The notes under the pieces are model-generated. The model was not told the origin of the DNA, did not search any database, and was given only the letters and a program-made list of their open reading frames with translations. The position numbers and the translations under genes were made by a program. A stretch of 64,000 nucleotides of DNA, taken from positions 185,480 to 249,479 of the forward strand of contig NZ_BRVN01000003.1 in the NCBI RefSeq assembly GCF_026011735.1. Direction: 5' to 3'. This DNA is from Dietzia sp. NCCP-2495. GTDB lineage: Bacteria; Actinomycetota; Actinomycetes; Mycobacteriales; Mycobacteriaceae. Below are positions 17,954 to 26,513 of the stretch, piece after piece (position 1 is the stretch's first letter; the number at the start of each line of letters is the position of its first letter).

Positions 17954-18250
17954 TCAGGCGAGGTCGGCGGAGTCCGGGTTCTTCGTGATGTACCCGGCCA
18001 CGAACGAGCACTCCGGATTCACGCGCAGCCCCGCGTCCTTCGTCACCCGTAGAGCCTCGCCGATCATGCGTCCCGCCAGCCCGCGGCCGCCGAACTCGGA
18101 CGAGACGACCGTGTGCGGGAACGTCCGGACCCCCGGGGCGTCCCGGTAGTCGGCGAACCCGGCCACCACGTCGTCGACGAGGATCTCGAACCGACCGGCG
18201 ACCTCATCCTGACGGACGCGGATCTCCTCGGTGCCGCCGCCGGCGCTCAT
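17954..18250 (-). CDS. small GNAT-family N-acetyltransferase (YjdJ-like)
   Basis: 98 residues. The acetyl-CoA binding loop is represented by VVSSEFGGRGLAGRMIGEAL; NPECSFVAGYITKNP is the conserved end of the short COG2388 type. Its ATG overlaps the universal stress protein stop by 4 nt, so the two are cotranslated. Substrate unknown. Confidence 0.88.
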   Translation of the reverse strand: MSAGGGTEEIRVRQDEVAGRFEILVDDVVAGFADYRDAPGVRTFPHTVVSSEFGGRGLAGRMIGEALRVTKDAGLRVNPECSFVAGYITKNPDSADLA

Positions 18251-19143
18251 GCGTGGGCCTCCGGACGGACGACCATGACGGGGCACGGGGCGGCCTGGAG
18301 GAGGGCGCGGGAGGTGGAACCGAGGACCATGCCGGCGAAGCCGCCGCGTCCGTGGGATCCGACGACGACGAGCTGTGCTCCCTGCGACTGCTCGACCAGG
18401 GCCCGCACCGCGCGATCCCGCGTGACGTGGCGGGTCACCGACACGTCGGGGTAGCGGGAGGCGAACCCGGCCAGTCGTTCGGCGAGCGTCTGGTTCTGCT
18501 GCTCCTCGAGCTGGCTCCAGTCGTCCTCGGTGAGGGCGATGCCGGCCGCGGCGGCCTGGACCTGCGGGTCCATCCAGGTGTGGACGGCGACGAGTTCGGC
18601 GCCCCGGGCCGAGGCCTCGGCGAACGCCCACTCGGTGGCCTTGGCGCTGACCTCGGAGCCGTCGATCCCCACGACGACCGGGCCGGAGGCGTTCGCGTCG
18701 TCCGTGTCCTCGCGGGTGACGACGACCGGGCAGAACGCGTGGCTGGCGACGGCCGCGGAGACGGAACCGAGGACCATGCCCTTGATGCCGCCGAGGCCGC
18801 GCGAGCCGAGGACGATGAGCTTGGCCATGCGCGAGTACTCGATGAGCACCTGCGCGGGATTGCTCTCGACCACGGCGTGACTGATCTCCACCTCCGGGGC
18901 GACCGAGCGCGCGGTGGCCTCGGCGGCCTCGATGATCGGCTGGCATTCGCGCTCGAGCTCGTCGAAGACGGGCTGCGGCGGGATCATCCCCTCGGCGAAC
19001 ATCGCCGCCGGCATGGTGTAGCTGGTGACGAGCACGAGGGGGATGCCGCGCTTGGCGGCGGTGTTGGCGGCGTAGGCGACCGCGCCACTGGAGGCGGCGG
19101 AGCCGTCGACACCGACGACGACGGTGTTCTCGAGGTTGGCCAT
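18247..19143 (-). CDS. tandem-domain universal stress protein
   Basis: 298 residues: two Usp domains (~5-145 and ~155-296). Both keep the ATP-binding motif G-2x-G-9x-G-S/T (GSRGLGGIKGMVLGSVS and GSHGRGGFAGMVLGSTS), so it is of the ATP-binding UspFG/Rv1996 class linked in mycobacteria to hypoxia and dormancy. Cytosolic. First gene of a coupled pair with a GNAT acetyltransferase. Confidence 0.95.
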   Translation of the reverse strand: MANLENTVVVGVDGSAASSGAVAYAANTAAKRGIPLVLVTSYTMPAAMFAEGMIPPQPVFDELERECQPIIEAAEATARSVAPEVEISHAVVESNPAQVLIEYSRMAKLIVLGSRGLGGIKGMVLGSVSAAVASHAFCPVVVTREDTDDANASGPVVVGIDGSEVSAKATEWAFAEASARGAELVAVHTWMDPQVQAAAAGIALTEDDWSQLEEQQNQTLAERLAGFASRYPDVSVTRHVTRDRAVRALVEQSQGAQLVVVGSHGRGGFAGMVLGSTSRALLQAAPCPVMVVRPEAHA

Positions 19144-19231
19144 GTGTCCAAGCCTACCGCCGGTGGCCCGACTCCGACCCCGAGATCAGAGCAGGGTAAG
19201 AGACGGGGCTGTGTGCCGCCCGGCGACAGGC

Positions 19232-19351
19232 CTATGCGCCCTCGGGGAACGGAGCGTTGGGCGGGTACGCGAGGTTGAAGCTGCCCTGGAACGCGGGCAG
19301 GATCGCGCGGCCGGGGCCGAACAGGAAGAAGTCGACGACGGCGTCGATCAT
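19232..19351 (-). CDS. candidate 39-aa hydrophobic peptide
   Basis: Too short for ordinary gene calling. ATG 19351 is preceded by AGGAG at 6-nt spacing. The peptide begins MIDAVVDFFLFGPGRAIL and ends NLAYPPNAPFPEGA: an amphipathic or hydrophobic helix followed by a Pro-rich tail, with no cysteine or signal peptidase site. Size and build recall the small channel-forming or membrane-active peptides of Corynebacteriales, but I see no direct similarity. Compare the 41-residue ORF at 26313. Confidence 0.5.
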   Translation of the reverse strand: MIDAVVDFFLFGPGRAILPAFQGSFNLAYPPNAPFPEGA

Positions 19352-19407
19352 GGTTACTCCTGGTGCTGAAGTGGCATTTGGGACGCGAGTGAGTGTAGCG
19401 CACGGAT

Positions 19408-19413
19408 TAGGCT
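19408..19413 (+). promoter_or_regulatory. -10 box of leaderless pseudouridine synthase gene
   Basis: TAGGCT, 7 nt before the ATG at 19421; no ribosome-binding site present. Confidence 0.45.
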
Positions 19414-19420
19414 GCCGGAT

Positions 19421-20368
19421 ATGAGCTCGTCAGGGTCGTCGTCCCGCCGCAGCCGCAGCCGGCGGCCCCTGCCGCTGCGCGACGGCGTCGATCCCGTCCG
19501 CATCCGGCTCGCCGACCCCGGCCAGGGACCCCGCAGCATCCCCGAGGAACTGCGCCGACGCTTCCCCGACCGGCTAGCCGAGCTCGACGCGGCCCTCGAA
19601 GCCGGGCAGGTCGTCACCGCGGACGGCCAACCCGTCACCAGCACGACCAGGCGGCACCGGGGAATGGATGTCTGGACGTATCGGACCCCCGAGCCCGAGA
19701 TCGAGGTGCCGTTCCGGATCGAGGTGCTGCATCGAGATGATCGCCTCGTCGTCGTCGACAAGCCCCATTTCCTCGCCACGACGCCGCGCGCCGCGCACGT
19801 CACCGAGACCGCGCTGGTCCGGCTGCGACGCGACCTCGGACTCGACGACCTGGCGCCCGCGCACCGCCTCGACCGGCTCACCGCCGGCGTCCTCGTCTTT
19901 ACCGTCGACCCCCGGTACCGGGGCGCCTACCAGGACCTCTTCGCTGCGCGGCGCGTCGACAAGACCTACCTCGCCGTGGCGCCCGCGCCACCCGGCACCC
20001 CGGAGGTGCGCGAGCGGTCCAGCCGGATCGTCAAGACCCGCGGCGTCCTCCAGGCCGTCGAGGTGGACGGCGAGGCCGACGCGCACACGCGCATCACCCT
20101 GCTGGAGACTCGCGACGGGATGGGCCTCTACCGCCTCGAACCCACCACCGGCCGCACCCATCAGCTCCGCGTCCACATGAACTCTCTCGGCACGCCGATT
20201 ACAGACGACGACCTGTACCCCGACATTCGCGACGTCCCGCCGGACGATTTCAGCAGGCCTCTACAGCTGTTGGCCGAGTCCCTGGCGTTCACCGACCCCG
20301 TCTCCGGCCAGCGGCGGCAGTTCACCACCCGTCGCGCACTGGACAGGTGGCCCGACCCGCGTATCTAA
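19421..20368 (+). CDS. RluA-family pseudouridine synthase
   Basis: 315 residues. An Arg-rich N-terminus precedes the catalytic domain. The active-site motif is PAHRLDRLTAGVLVF (~145-160), with the catalytic Asp in HRLD; the usual HRLDRxTSG has Ala in place of Ser here. The KTYLAVAP and GRTHQLRVHMNSLGTPITDD motifs of the RluA/RsuA fold follow. It isomerises uridine to pseudouridine in rRNA or tRNA; target not predictable. There is no separate S4 domain of clear form. It ends about 100 bp before the ABC exporter genes and is probably independent of them. Confidence 0.9.
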   Translation: MSSSGSSSRRSRSRRPLPLRDGVDPVRIRLADPGQGPRSIPEELRRRFPDRLAELDAALEAGQVVTADGQPVTSTTRRHRGMDVWTYRTPEPEIEVPFRIEVLHRDDRLVVVDKPHFLATTPRAAHVTETALVRLRRDLGLDDLAPAHRLDRLTAGVLVFTVDPRYRGAYQDLFAARRVDKTYLAVAPAPPGTPEVRERSSRIVKTRGVLQAVEVDGEADAHTRITLLETRDGMGLYRLEPTTGRTHQLRVHMNSLGTPITDDDLYPDIRDVPPDDFSRPLQLLAESLAFTDPVSGQRRQFTTRRALDRWPDPRI

Positions 20369-20469
20369 GGGGTGAAACCAGGGAGATCCCCGATCGTCTC
20401 CGGCGCGCCGGTGCTGCATGCTTGAGGCCGACGCATCCGAGGTCGACCACCACCCATGTGAGGACTTTC

Positions 20470-21240
20470 ATGACCACCCAGGCCGAGACCCACCCGCAGC
20501 CCGGCAGCTCAGACCAGGTGGCCGCCGTCGCCACCGACCTCGTCATGACCTACGGCGAGGGCGAGACCGAGGTGCGCGCCCTGGATCACGTCAGCGCGAC
20601 CTTCGCCCGGGGGCGTTTCACGGCGATCATGGGTCCCTCCGGTTCCGGCAAATCGACCCTCATGCACTGCATGGCCGGCCTCGACCGGCCCACCTCCGGC
20701 TCCGTCCGGATCGGCGACACCGAGATCGTGGGGATCCCCGACAAGGCACTCACCGCACTGCGCCGTGACCGGATCGGGTTCGTGTTCCAGTCCTTCAACC
20801 TCGTGCCCACCCTCACGGCCGAGGAGAACATCACGCTGCCGCAGGACATTGCCGGACACCGCATCGACCGCGCCTGGTTCGACGAGGTGATCGACAGGCT
20901 CGGCATCCGCGAGCGGCTCTCCCACCGGCCCGCGCAGCTGTCCGGCGGGCAGCAGCAACGCGTGGCCTGTGCCCGCGCGCTGGTCGGGCGGCCCGACATC
21001 CTGTTCGGCGACGAGCCGACCGGCAACCTCGACTCGACGTCCTCGGCCGAGGTGCTGTCCATCCTGCGCAGCGCCGCGGACGACTTCGGCCAGACCGTCG
21101 TGATCGTCACCCACGACCCGCGTGCCGCCACCTACGCCGACCGCGTCCTCCTGCTCGCCGACGGCCGCCTCGTCCACGAGCTCGAGCACCCGACCGCCGA
21201 CGACATCCTCGCCGCCATGGGCGCCCTCGAGGAGAAGTGA
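20470..21240 (+). CDS. ABC transporter ATPase (MacB/LolD type)
   Basis: 256 residues from ATG 20470. Walker A GPSGSGKST, signature LSGGQQQRV, Walker B ILFGDEPTGNLDS, H-loop VTHDP; the ATPase core has the LolD/MacB-type FVFQSFNLVPTLTAEENI segment. It runs directly into the permease gene (TGATG overlap), so the two form one exporter. Such type VII (mechanotransmission) systems act on periplasmic lipoproteins, peptides or peptidoglycan enzymes rather than import. Substrate unknown. Confidence 0.93.
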   Translation: MTTQAETHPQPGSSDQVAAVATDLVMTYGEGETEVRALDHVSATFARGRFTAIMGPSGSGKSTLMHCMAGLDRPTSGSVRIGDTEIVGIPDKALTALRRDRIGFVFQSFNLVPTLTAEENITLPQDIAGHRIDRAWFDEVIDRLGIRERLSHRPAQLSGGQQQRVACARALVGRPDILFGDEPTGNLDSTSSAEVLSILRSAADDFGQTVVIVTHDPRAATYADRVLLLADGRLVHELEHPTADDILAAMGALEEK

Positions 21241-23813
21241 TGTCCGCCGGAAAGCACGAGGCTCCGGCCGCGCCCAGCCACGCCCGGCCGATGCTGCGCG
21301 TCTCCCTGCGCAACATCCGGGCGCACAAACTCAGGCTCTTGCTCTCGGTCCTGGCTGTGGTGCTGGGCACCGCGTTCGTCACCGGCTCACTGGTGTTCAC
21401 CTCCACCCTCAAGTCCACGTTCGACGGGCTGCTCGATCAGGGCTCCCGGGACCTGTCCGTGATGATCGAGCCCGAGTCCGCGCAGGGCGGCGGTGTGCCG
21501 TTCGAGGTGGCCGAGCAGGTGCTCGACGTGCCCGGCGTGGCCGCGGCGAGCCCCGGGGTGTCCGGGACCGTGGTCCTGTTCAACGCCGACGGCACCGTGT
21601 ACCAGTCCGGCGGCGCCCCCTCCGAGGGGTTGGCCTGGACCGACCCGGAGACCGCGGTCGGCAGCAGCGACACCCTGGTCGACGGTCGCGCCCCGACCGG
21701 CAACCGGGAGGTCGTCCTCCCACAAGGCGTCCTCGAGAAGGCCGGGCTGGCGATCGGCGACCCCGCGAAGGTCTACACCACCAGTGACGGGACGATCGAC
21801 GTCACCGTCGTGGGCACCTACACCAGCGGCACCGACGTCGGCGGGTACGTGGGCGTCGCGTTCTCCGCCGCCGACGCCCGCGCCCTGTTCACCGACGGTG
21901 AGAACGCGAGCAGCGTCGCGATCCGCGCCGACGAGGGCGTGAGCCAGGACGAACTGCGCGACCGGATCGTCGAGCAGTTCCCCGGCTACGCCGTGAGCAC
22001 GGGCGAGGAGGTCAAGGAGAAACTGTCCCAGGAACTGTCCATGGTCCTGAACTTCGTCAACTACTTCTTCGTGGCGTTCGGCCTCATCGCGCTGCTGGTC
22101 GGCACGTTCATCATCTATAACACCTTCTCCATGCTGGTCGCCCAGCGGCTCCGCGAGCTCGCGCTGCTCCGGTCGATCGGTGCCTCGCGGGGCCAGCTCA
22201 CCCGCTCGGTGCTCGCCGAGGCGGCCCTCACCGGTCTCATCGGTTCGGCGATCGGCGTGCTGGCCGGATTCGGCCTCGCCCAGCTGATCTTCGTCCTGCT
22301 CGAGGCCTTCGACCTGGGGATCCCCTCGGGCAACCTGGCGCTCACCCCGATGTCGGTGTTCACGCCCCTCGTCCTGGGCTTCGTCGTGACCCTCTTCTCC
22401 GCGTGGGCGCCCGCGCGCCGTGCCGGCCGGGTCGCCCCGGTGCAGGGCATGCGCGTCGGCTCGACGGTCGGGGAGGCCGGCGGCGGCATGCGCACGTACC
22501 TCGGCGTGCTCGCGGTGATCAGCGGAATCGCGCTCGCGCTGATAGGTACCTGGCAGGACACCACGAAGGCGGGGGCGATCACCGTCGGCGTGGGTGCGGC
22601 GGCGCTGATCATCGGCAGTTTCCTGGTGATGCCCGCGCTCGCCCGACCCATCGCCGGCGGTATCGGCCGCGTGATCGGCGCCCCGTTCGGCGCGGTCGGC
22701 CGGCTCGCGGCCACCAACGCGGGGCGCAACACGCGCCGCACCGCAGCCACGGCGTTCGCCCTCACCCTCGGTCTCACGCTGGTCGCGGCGTTCGGCACGC
22801 TCGGCGCCACCACCAAGGCGAGCATTAGCGGGATGATCGAGGGCGAGATCAACGCCGAGGTCGTGGTGCAGGGCGTGGCCTCCCAGGGGATGCCGATCCA
22901 GCTTCCCGGCGGTGTCGAGCAGCGGATCGCCGACCTCCCGGAGGTCGACGACGTGGCGTCGTTGGCGTTCGCGTTCGCCTCGCTCGGCGGCGAGCCGCAG
23001 CCCCTCGCGTCGGCGGGCGGGCCGGTCGGGGAGATGATCGACGCGACGATGGTCGACGGCAGTCTCCAACCGGGTGAGAACTCGCTCGTCGTGTCGCAGT
23101 CCGTCGCCCGCGACAGGGGCTGGGTGTACGGGGCGACGGTGCCGCTGGTCGCGCCCGACGGGACCGAGTCGACACTCACCGTCACCGGCGTCTACGAGGA
23201 CTCCCAGATCCTCGGGCAGTTCATCACCGGACGCGACGTGTACGAGCGACTGGTCCCGGAGAACCTCCGTTCCACCTTCAACGTGCTGGTGTCCCCGGCG
23301 GAGGGAGTGAGTGACGACGACGCCATCGCCGCCGTCACCACCGAGTTGGAGGACATCCCCATCGCGTCGGTGCAGTCCAAGCAACAGTTCATCGACACCC
23401 AGGCCGGGAGTGTGGACCAGTTGCTGACGATCATCTACGCCCTGCTCGGGCTGGCCCTGGTGATCGCGGTGCTGGGCATCGTCAACACGCTCGCGCTGTC
23501 GGTGATCGAACGACGGACCGAGATCGGGATGCTCCGGGCGGTCGGTATGCAGCGGTCGCAGGTCCGCAGGACCATCAATCTCGAGTCGACCCAGATCGCC
23601 GTGTTCGGCGCGCTGATCGGCGCGGTGGTGGGCGCCTACCTGGGCTGGACGTTCGTCACCGTGCTGGCAGCCGATGGCTTGCAGGTGACGGTCATCCCGT
23701 GGGGGATGATCGGGATCGTCCTGGTCTGCTCGGCGGTCGTCGGAGTGCTGGCGTCCCTGTGGCCTGCGCACCGTGCCGCCAAGACGGACCCGCTCGAGGC
23801 GATTGCGGAGTAG
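21240..23813 (+). CDS. ABC exporter permease with two FtsX domains
   Basis: 858 residues starting in TGATG (GTG at 21237 is an alternative). Architecture: N-terminal membrane segment (~20-45), extracellular MacB-like core (~45-260), three spans forming FtsX domain 1 (~265-405), a pair of spans (~415-470), second extracellular core (~500-730) and FtsX domain 2 (~735-858). ERRTEIGMLRAVGMQRSQVRRTI is the coupling motif. This duplicated layout is common for actinobacterial permeases that pair with one LolD-type ATPase. Confidence 0.92.
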   Translation: MSAGKHEAPAAPSHARPMLRVSLRNIRAHKLRLLLSVLAVVLGTAFVTGSLVFTSTLKSTFDGLLDQGSRDLSVMIEPESAQGGGVPFEVAEQVLDVPGVAAASPGVSGTVVLFNADGTVYQSGGAPSEGLAWTDPETAVGSSDTLVDGRAPTGNREVVLPQGVLEKAGLAIGDPAKVYTTSDGTIDVTVVGTYTSGTDVGGYVGVAFSAADARALFTDGENASSVAIRADEGVSQDELRDRIVEQFPGYAVSTGEEVKEKLSQELSMVLNFVNYFFVAFGLIALLVGTFIIYNTFSMLVAQRLRELALLRSIGASRGQLTRSVLAEAALTGLIGSAIGVLAGFGLAQLIFVLLEAFDLGIPSGNLALTPMSVFTPLVLGFVVTLFSAWAPARRAGRVAPVQGMRVGSTVGEAGGGMRTYLGVLAVISGIALALIGTWQDTTKAGAITVGVGAAALIIGSFLVMPALARPIAGGIGRVIGAPFGAVGRLAATNAGRNTRRTAATAFALTLGLTLVAAFGTLGATTKASISGMIEGEINAEVVVQGVASQGMPIQLPGGVEQRIADLPEVDDVASLAFAFASLGGEPQPLASAGGPVGEMIDATMVDGSLQPGENSLVVSQSVARDRGWVYGATVPLVAPDGTESTLTVTGVYEDSQILGQFITGRDVYERLVPENLRSTFNVLVSPAEGVSDDDAIAAVTTELEDIPIASVQSKQQFIDTQAGSVDQLLTIIYALLGLALVIAVLGIVNTLALSVIERRTEIGMLRAVGMQRSQVRRTINLESTQIAVFGALIGAVVGAYLGWTFVTVLAADGLQVTVIPWGMIGIVLVCSAVVGVLASLWPAHRAAKTDPLEAIAE

Positions 23814-23835
23814 GGGTAGCGGGACCCCGATAGCG

Positions 23836-23874
23836 AACGGCCGGGCCGTGGTCAGGGGACCAGGCCCGGCCGTT
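23836..23874. terminator. bidirectional terminator hairpin
   Basis: Perfect 12-bp stem (23836-23847 with 23863-23874), extended inside the loop by TGGT/ACCA. It lies between the convergent exporter and tetR genes. No T-tract. Confidence 0.6.
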
Positions 23875-23917
23875 GCCGTGTCGCAGGAGTCAGCTCCGCA
23901 GGTGTACCGGCTCAGCC

Positions 23918-24517
23918 CTACCGCCGCAGGCCGAAGAGATTTCGGGGGCCGCGGTGCTCGTGCCGGGCGAGGGCAGCGCTGAGGAGTTCGGAATCGTGGT
24001 CGCGGTCGACCTCCTGGCCTGCCAGCCGACCCATGGTGCGCTCCCAGACCAGGCCTTCGTACACGGCGAGGAGGTCCATCGCCGCGACCGCGGGCTGACG
24101 CATCCCGGTCGCGTCGAGTGCGCTCTGCAGGTCGCTGGGGTCGAGGAGCGCGGACACGAGGTCGCTGGTGTCCTGTTTGCCGGTGAGTTCGATGATGAAC
24201 GCGGACCGTGCGGCGAGCTCACCCCGGTAGTCGGCGAGAAGGGCCTCGATCATCCCGGACAGAACAGAGAGCACGTCGTCGGCTTTGGTCGACGCGAGTT
24301 CCTGGATTCCCGACACCTCGACGAATCCCCGCAGCAGCGAGACGACCCGGTCGACAGTGAGGGAGACCAGTTGCGCGCGGGTGCGGCAATAATAGGACGT
24401 CGAGCCGGACGGCAGCCCGGCCTCGGAGTCCACCGCGCGGTGTGTGAGCGCGCGGATGCCGTCCCTCGCCACGACCTCGATCGCCGAGTCGGCGATCAGC
24501 ATTCGCCGGTCCTCCAT
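23918..24517 (-). CDS. TetR family transcriptional regulator
   Basis: 199 residues; ATG 24517. N-terminal helix-turn-helix (~5-50: AIEVVARDGIRALTHRAVD, GLPSGSTSYYCRTRAQLV), the TetR subclass with the GSTSYYF-like recognition helix. The C-terminal domain is all-helical. It lies downstream of, and in the same direction as, the fatty-acid desaturase gene, so it may be the regulator that binds the twin palindromes upstream of that gene; this is inference. Confidence 0.88.
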   Translation of the reverse strand: MEDRRMLIADSAIEVVARDGIRALTHRAVDSEAGLPSGSTSYYCRTRAQLVSLTVDRVVSLLRGFVEVSGIQELASTKADDVLSVLSGMIEALLADYRGELAARSAFIIELTGKQDTSDLVSALLDPSDLQSALDATGMRQPAVAAMDLLAVYEGLVWERTMGRLAGQEVDRDHDSELLSAALARHEHRGPRNLFGLRR

Positions 24518-24661
24518 GGGTGCTCCCGTCGTCCAGTGTGATCCGGCACGAGGCGCGTCCCGGTGCCGTGTCGAGCATCAGCCGTGTCGATCTTCGTCCG
24601 GTCCCGCCGGTTTCACGGCTAAGCCTATAGCCGCATACACCTCGAGCATGCCTGAATCACG

Positions 24662-24695
24662 GACGCCCCCACTCCTGTCGTGGAGCGGGGGCGTC
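24662..24695 (-). terminator. terminator hairpin after desaturase
   Basis: GACGCCCCC/GGGGGCGTC with an inner CTCC/GGAG stem and loop TGTCGT, 40 bp after the desaturase stop. It separates the desaturase from the tetR gene, though read-through is possible. Confidence 0.55.
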
Positions 24696-24732
24696 TGTAC
24701 AGGCCTGATCAGGGCCGACGCACAGTCTCGAA

Positions 24733-25977
24733 TCAGGCGGCGGTCGCCTGCTTTCCTGCACGACGGCGCGCCCGCTGCTGCTGTAGAGCCGTCTTGAGGC
24801 CGGCGCGCGTGCCGTTCACCTCGGTCGGCTGCGGCGCGGGGAGGCCGTCGAACATCCGCTCCGAGTGGGTCTCGGGAGCGTCGTCCGCCGTGTCGCGGAG
24901 CATGTGGTTGGGCAGCGACATCTTGGCGATGGTGCGCCACGCCTTGGCGTACTGGACCGGGAGCGAGCCGGCGACGTACGGCAGGTCGTACTTCTCGCAC
25001 ACCTCGCGCACCCGAACGGCCGCCTCCGACAGTCGGTTGGAGCACATGTCGGGGTAGAGGTGGTGCTCGATCTGGTACGACAGGTTGCCGGACAGGAAGT
25101 CGATGACCGGTCCGCCGGTGAGGTTCGCTGAGCCGAGCATCTGGCGCAGGTACCACTCGGCCTGCGTCTCCTCCGCCAGGTCCTTCTTGGTGAACTTCTC
25201 GGCGCCGTCCGGGAAGTGGCCGCAGAAGATCACCGCGTTGGTCCACACGTTGCGGATGCCGTTGGCCACCAGGTTGGCGGTGATGGTCGACTTCCACCCC
25301 TTGCCCGACAGGGCCGGGTAGAACAGGTAGTCCTTGGCCATCTGACGACCGGCCTTACGCAGGAACAGCGAGACGTTGCGCTTGGTCTTTGCCCGGTCGT
25401 CGCGGCCCTTGGCGACCTTGCCCAGCTCCAGGTACTGGATTCCCACACCCCACTGGAACAGCAGCGCCAGCAGCGTGTTGTACGCGAGGTTGCCGTAGTA
25501 GAAGGGATGCCAGCGCTGGTCACGCGTCACGCGGAGGAGGCCGTATCCCACGTCGTCGTCCATGCCCAGGATGTTGGTGTACTTGTGGTGCATGTAGTTG
25601 TGGGTTTGCTTCCAGTGCTCGGACGTACCCACGTTGTCCCACTCCCAGTTGGTGGAGTGGATCTCGGGATCGTTCATCCAGTCCCACTGGCCGTGCATCA
25701 CGTTGTGGCCGATCTCCATGTTCTCGATGATCTTGGCCACGCCGAGCGTGCCGGCGCCGATGGCCCACGCGGTCTTGTTGCGCGAGCCGACCGTGAGCAG
25801 CAGTCGGGCGCCGACCTCGAGGCCGCGCTGGAAGCGGATCGTGTTGCGGATGTAATCGGCGTCCCGCTCGCCGAGCGAGCCGATGATGTCCTGGCGGATC
25901 TGCTCGAGCTCGGCACCGAGGGACTCGACGTCCTCTGCCGAGAGGTGAGCGAACTCAGGGATGTCGGTGATTGCCAT
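24733..25977 (-). CDS. membrane fatty-acid (acyl-CoA) desaturase, DesA3-like
   Basis: 414 residues. Three histidine boxes of the diiron desaturase family: HNVMH (91-95), HNYMHH (126-131) and QIEHH (302-306). Hydrophobic segments lie around 60-90 and 165-190. It resembles the delta-9 stearoyl-CoA desaturase DesA3 of M. tuberculosis, which makes oleoyl chains and needs a reductase partner (Rv3230c). No such reductase is adjacent here. The C-terminal Lys/Arg-rich tail (LKTALQQQRARRRAGKQA) is unusual. Two tandem palindromes abut the start codon. Confidence 0.93.
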   Translation of the reverse strand: MAITDIPEFAHLSAEDVESLGAELEQIRQDIIGSLGERDADYIRNTIRFQRGLEVGARLLLTVGSRNKTAWAIGAGTLGVAKIIENMEIGHNVMHGQWDWMNDPEIHSTNWEWDNVGTSEHWKQTHNYMHHKYTNILGMDDDVGYGLLRVTRDQRWHPFYYGNLAYNTLLALLFQWGVGIQYLELGKVAKGRDDRAKTKRNVSLFLRKAGRQMAKDYLFYPALSGKGWKSTITANLVANGIRNVWTNAVIFCGHFPDGAEKFTKKDLAEETQAEWYLRQMLGSANLTGGPVIDFLSGNLSYQIEHHLYPDMCSNRLSEAAVRVREVCEKYDLPYVAGSLPVQYAKAWRTIAKMSLPNHMLRDTADDAPETHSERMFDGLPAPQPTEVNGTRAGLKTALQQQRARRRAGKQATAA

Positions 25978-26312
25978 GAAGCTACGGTACCGTAAGTTAC
26001 GGTCCCGTAGGTACGTTTTGTGGCGTCGGTCACTGAGCCATAGTGTGAGTCACCGGGGGCGAGCCTCGGGTTTTCAGCGTCGAGCGGTGACTTCCTGTGC
26101 CGCTTAATTGGTCTCGTTTGTGCTCGAATGCTGGCGACGCGGTGCTGTGACCTGCATGAACGTCCACCGAGGTGAAACGTAGGTCACGGATGTGTAACGT
26201 CAACCGGGTTCGCGGCGACATAGCAGGCGTACTCCGCCGACAACCGCCGGGGAAGACGCGACCACCAGCAGTACGAATGACGCACTCAGCAAGTGCAATC
26301 GAGGGGATAGAT
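25978..26312. other. divergent intergenic region (335 bp)
   Basis: Control region between the desaturase (minus) and the 41-residue ORF (plus). It contains the twin palindromes at 25983-26009. The remaining ~300 bp have no ORF with coding character and would form the promoter and 5' leader of the small gene; I could not fix its promoter. Confidence 0.6.
25983..26009. promoter_or_regulatory. twin operator palindromes upstream of desaturase
   Basis: TACGGTACCGTA (25983-25994, perfect 12-bp palindrome) and TACGGTCCCGTA (25998-26009, one mismatched pair) are spaced 15 bp centre to centre, starting 6 bp before the desaturase ATG. This is the layout expected for cooperative binding of two repressor dimers. 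Confidence 0.65.
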
Positions 26313-26438
26313 ATGAGTAACGGCAACGACGTATTTCTTCAGGCTCTCCAGCCCGTGGTCGACATCTTCTGGAGCCTCGTGTGGAGCGCCACCGGTTCCA
26401 CGCTGAGCGTCCCGCGCCCGGTCAACCCGGCTAACTGA
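26313..26438 (+). CDS. candidate 41-aa membrane-peptide-like protein
   Basis: ATG 26313 preceded by GAGGGG at 7-nt spacing. The peptide begins MSNGNDVFLQALQPVVDIF, continues with a Trp-containing hydrophobic stretch (WSLVWSATGS) and ends LSVPRPVNPAN. It has no signal peptide and a net charge of about -1. It has its own 300-bp leader and a very strong terminator 10 bp after the stop, the pattern of an abundant monocistronic product. Cell-wall channel peptides PorA/PorH of Corynebacterium are comparably small and lack signal peptides; similarity is of type, not sequence. Confidence 0.55.
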   Translation: MSNGNDVFLQALQPVVDIFWSLVWSATGSTLSVPRPVNPAN

Positions 26439-26447
26439 TCGTCTGAC

Positions 26448-26486
26448 GCGGCGGCCCGCCTCTCGACATGAGAGGCGGGCCGCCGC
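26448..26486. terminator. very strong bidirectional terminator
   Basis: Perfect 17-bp GC-rich stem (26448-26464 with 26470-26486) and loop GACAT, between the convergent 41-residue ORF and SDR genes. Followed by TGCATTTC. Confidence 0.75.
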
Positions 26487-26513
26487 TGCATTTCCCGGGT
26501 GCCGGCACCCGAT

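Noticed and set aside
21387..23771. A 794-codon minus-strand frame opposite the FtsX permease
   Set aside because: Low-complexity Asp/Arg/His/Gln composition typical of the antisense of membrane-protein codons; the plus-strand permease is unambiguous.
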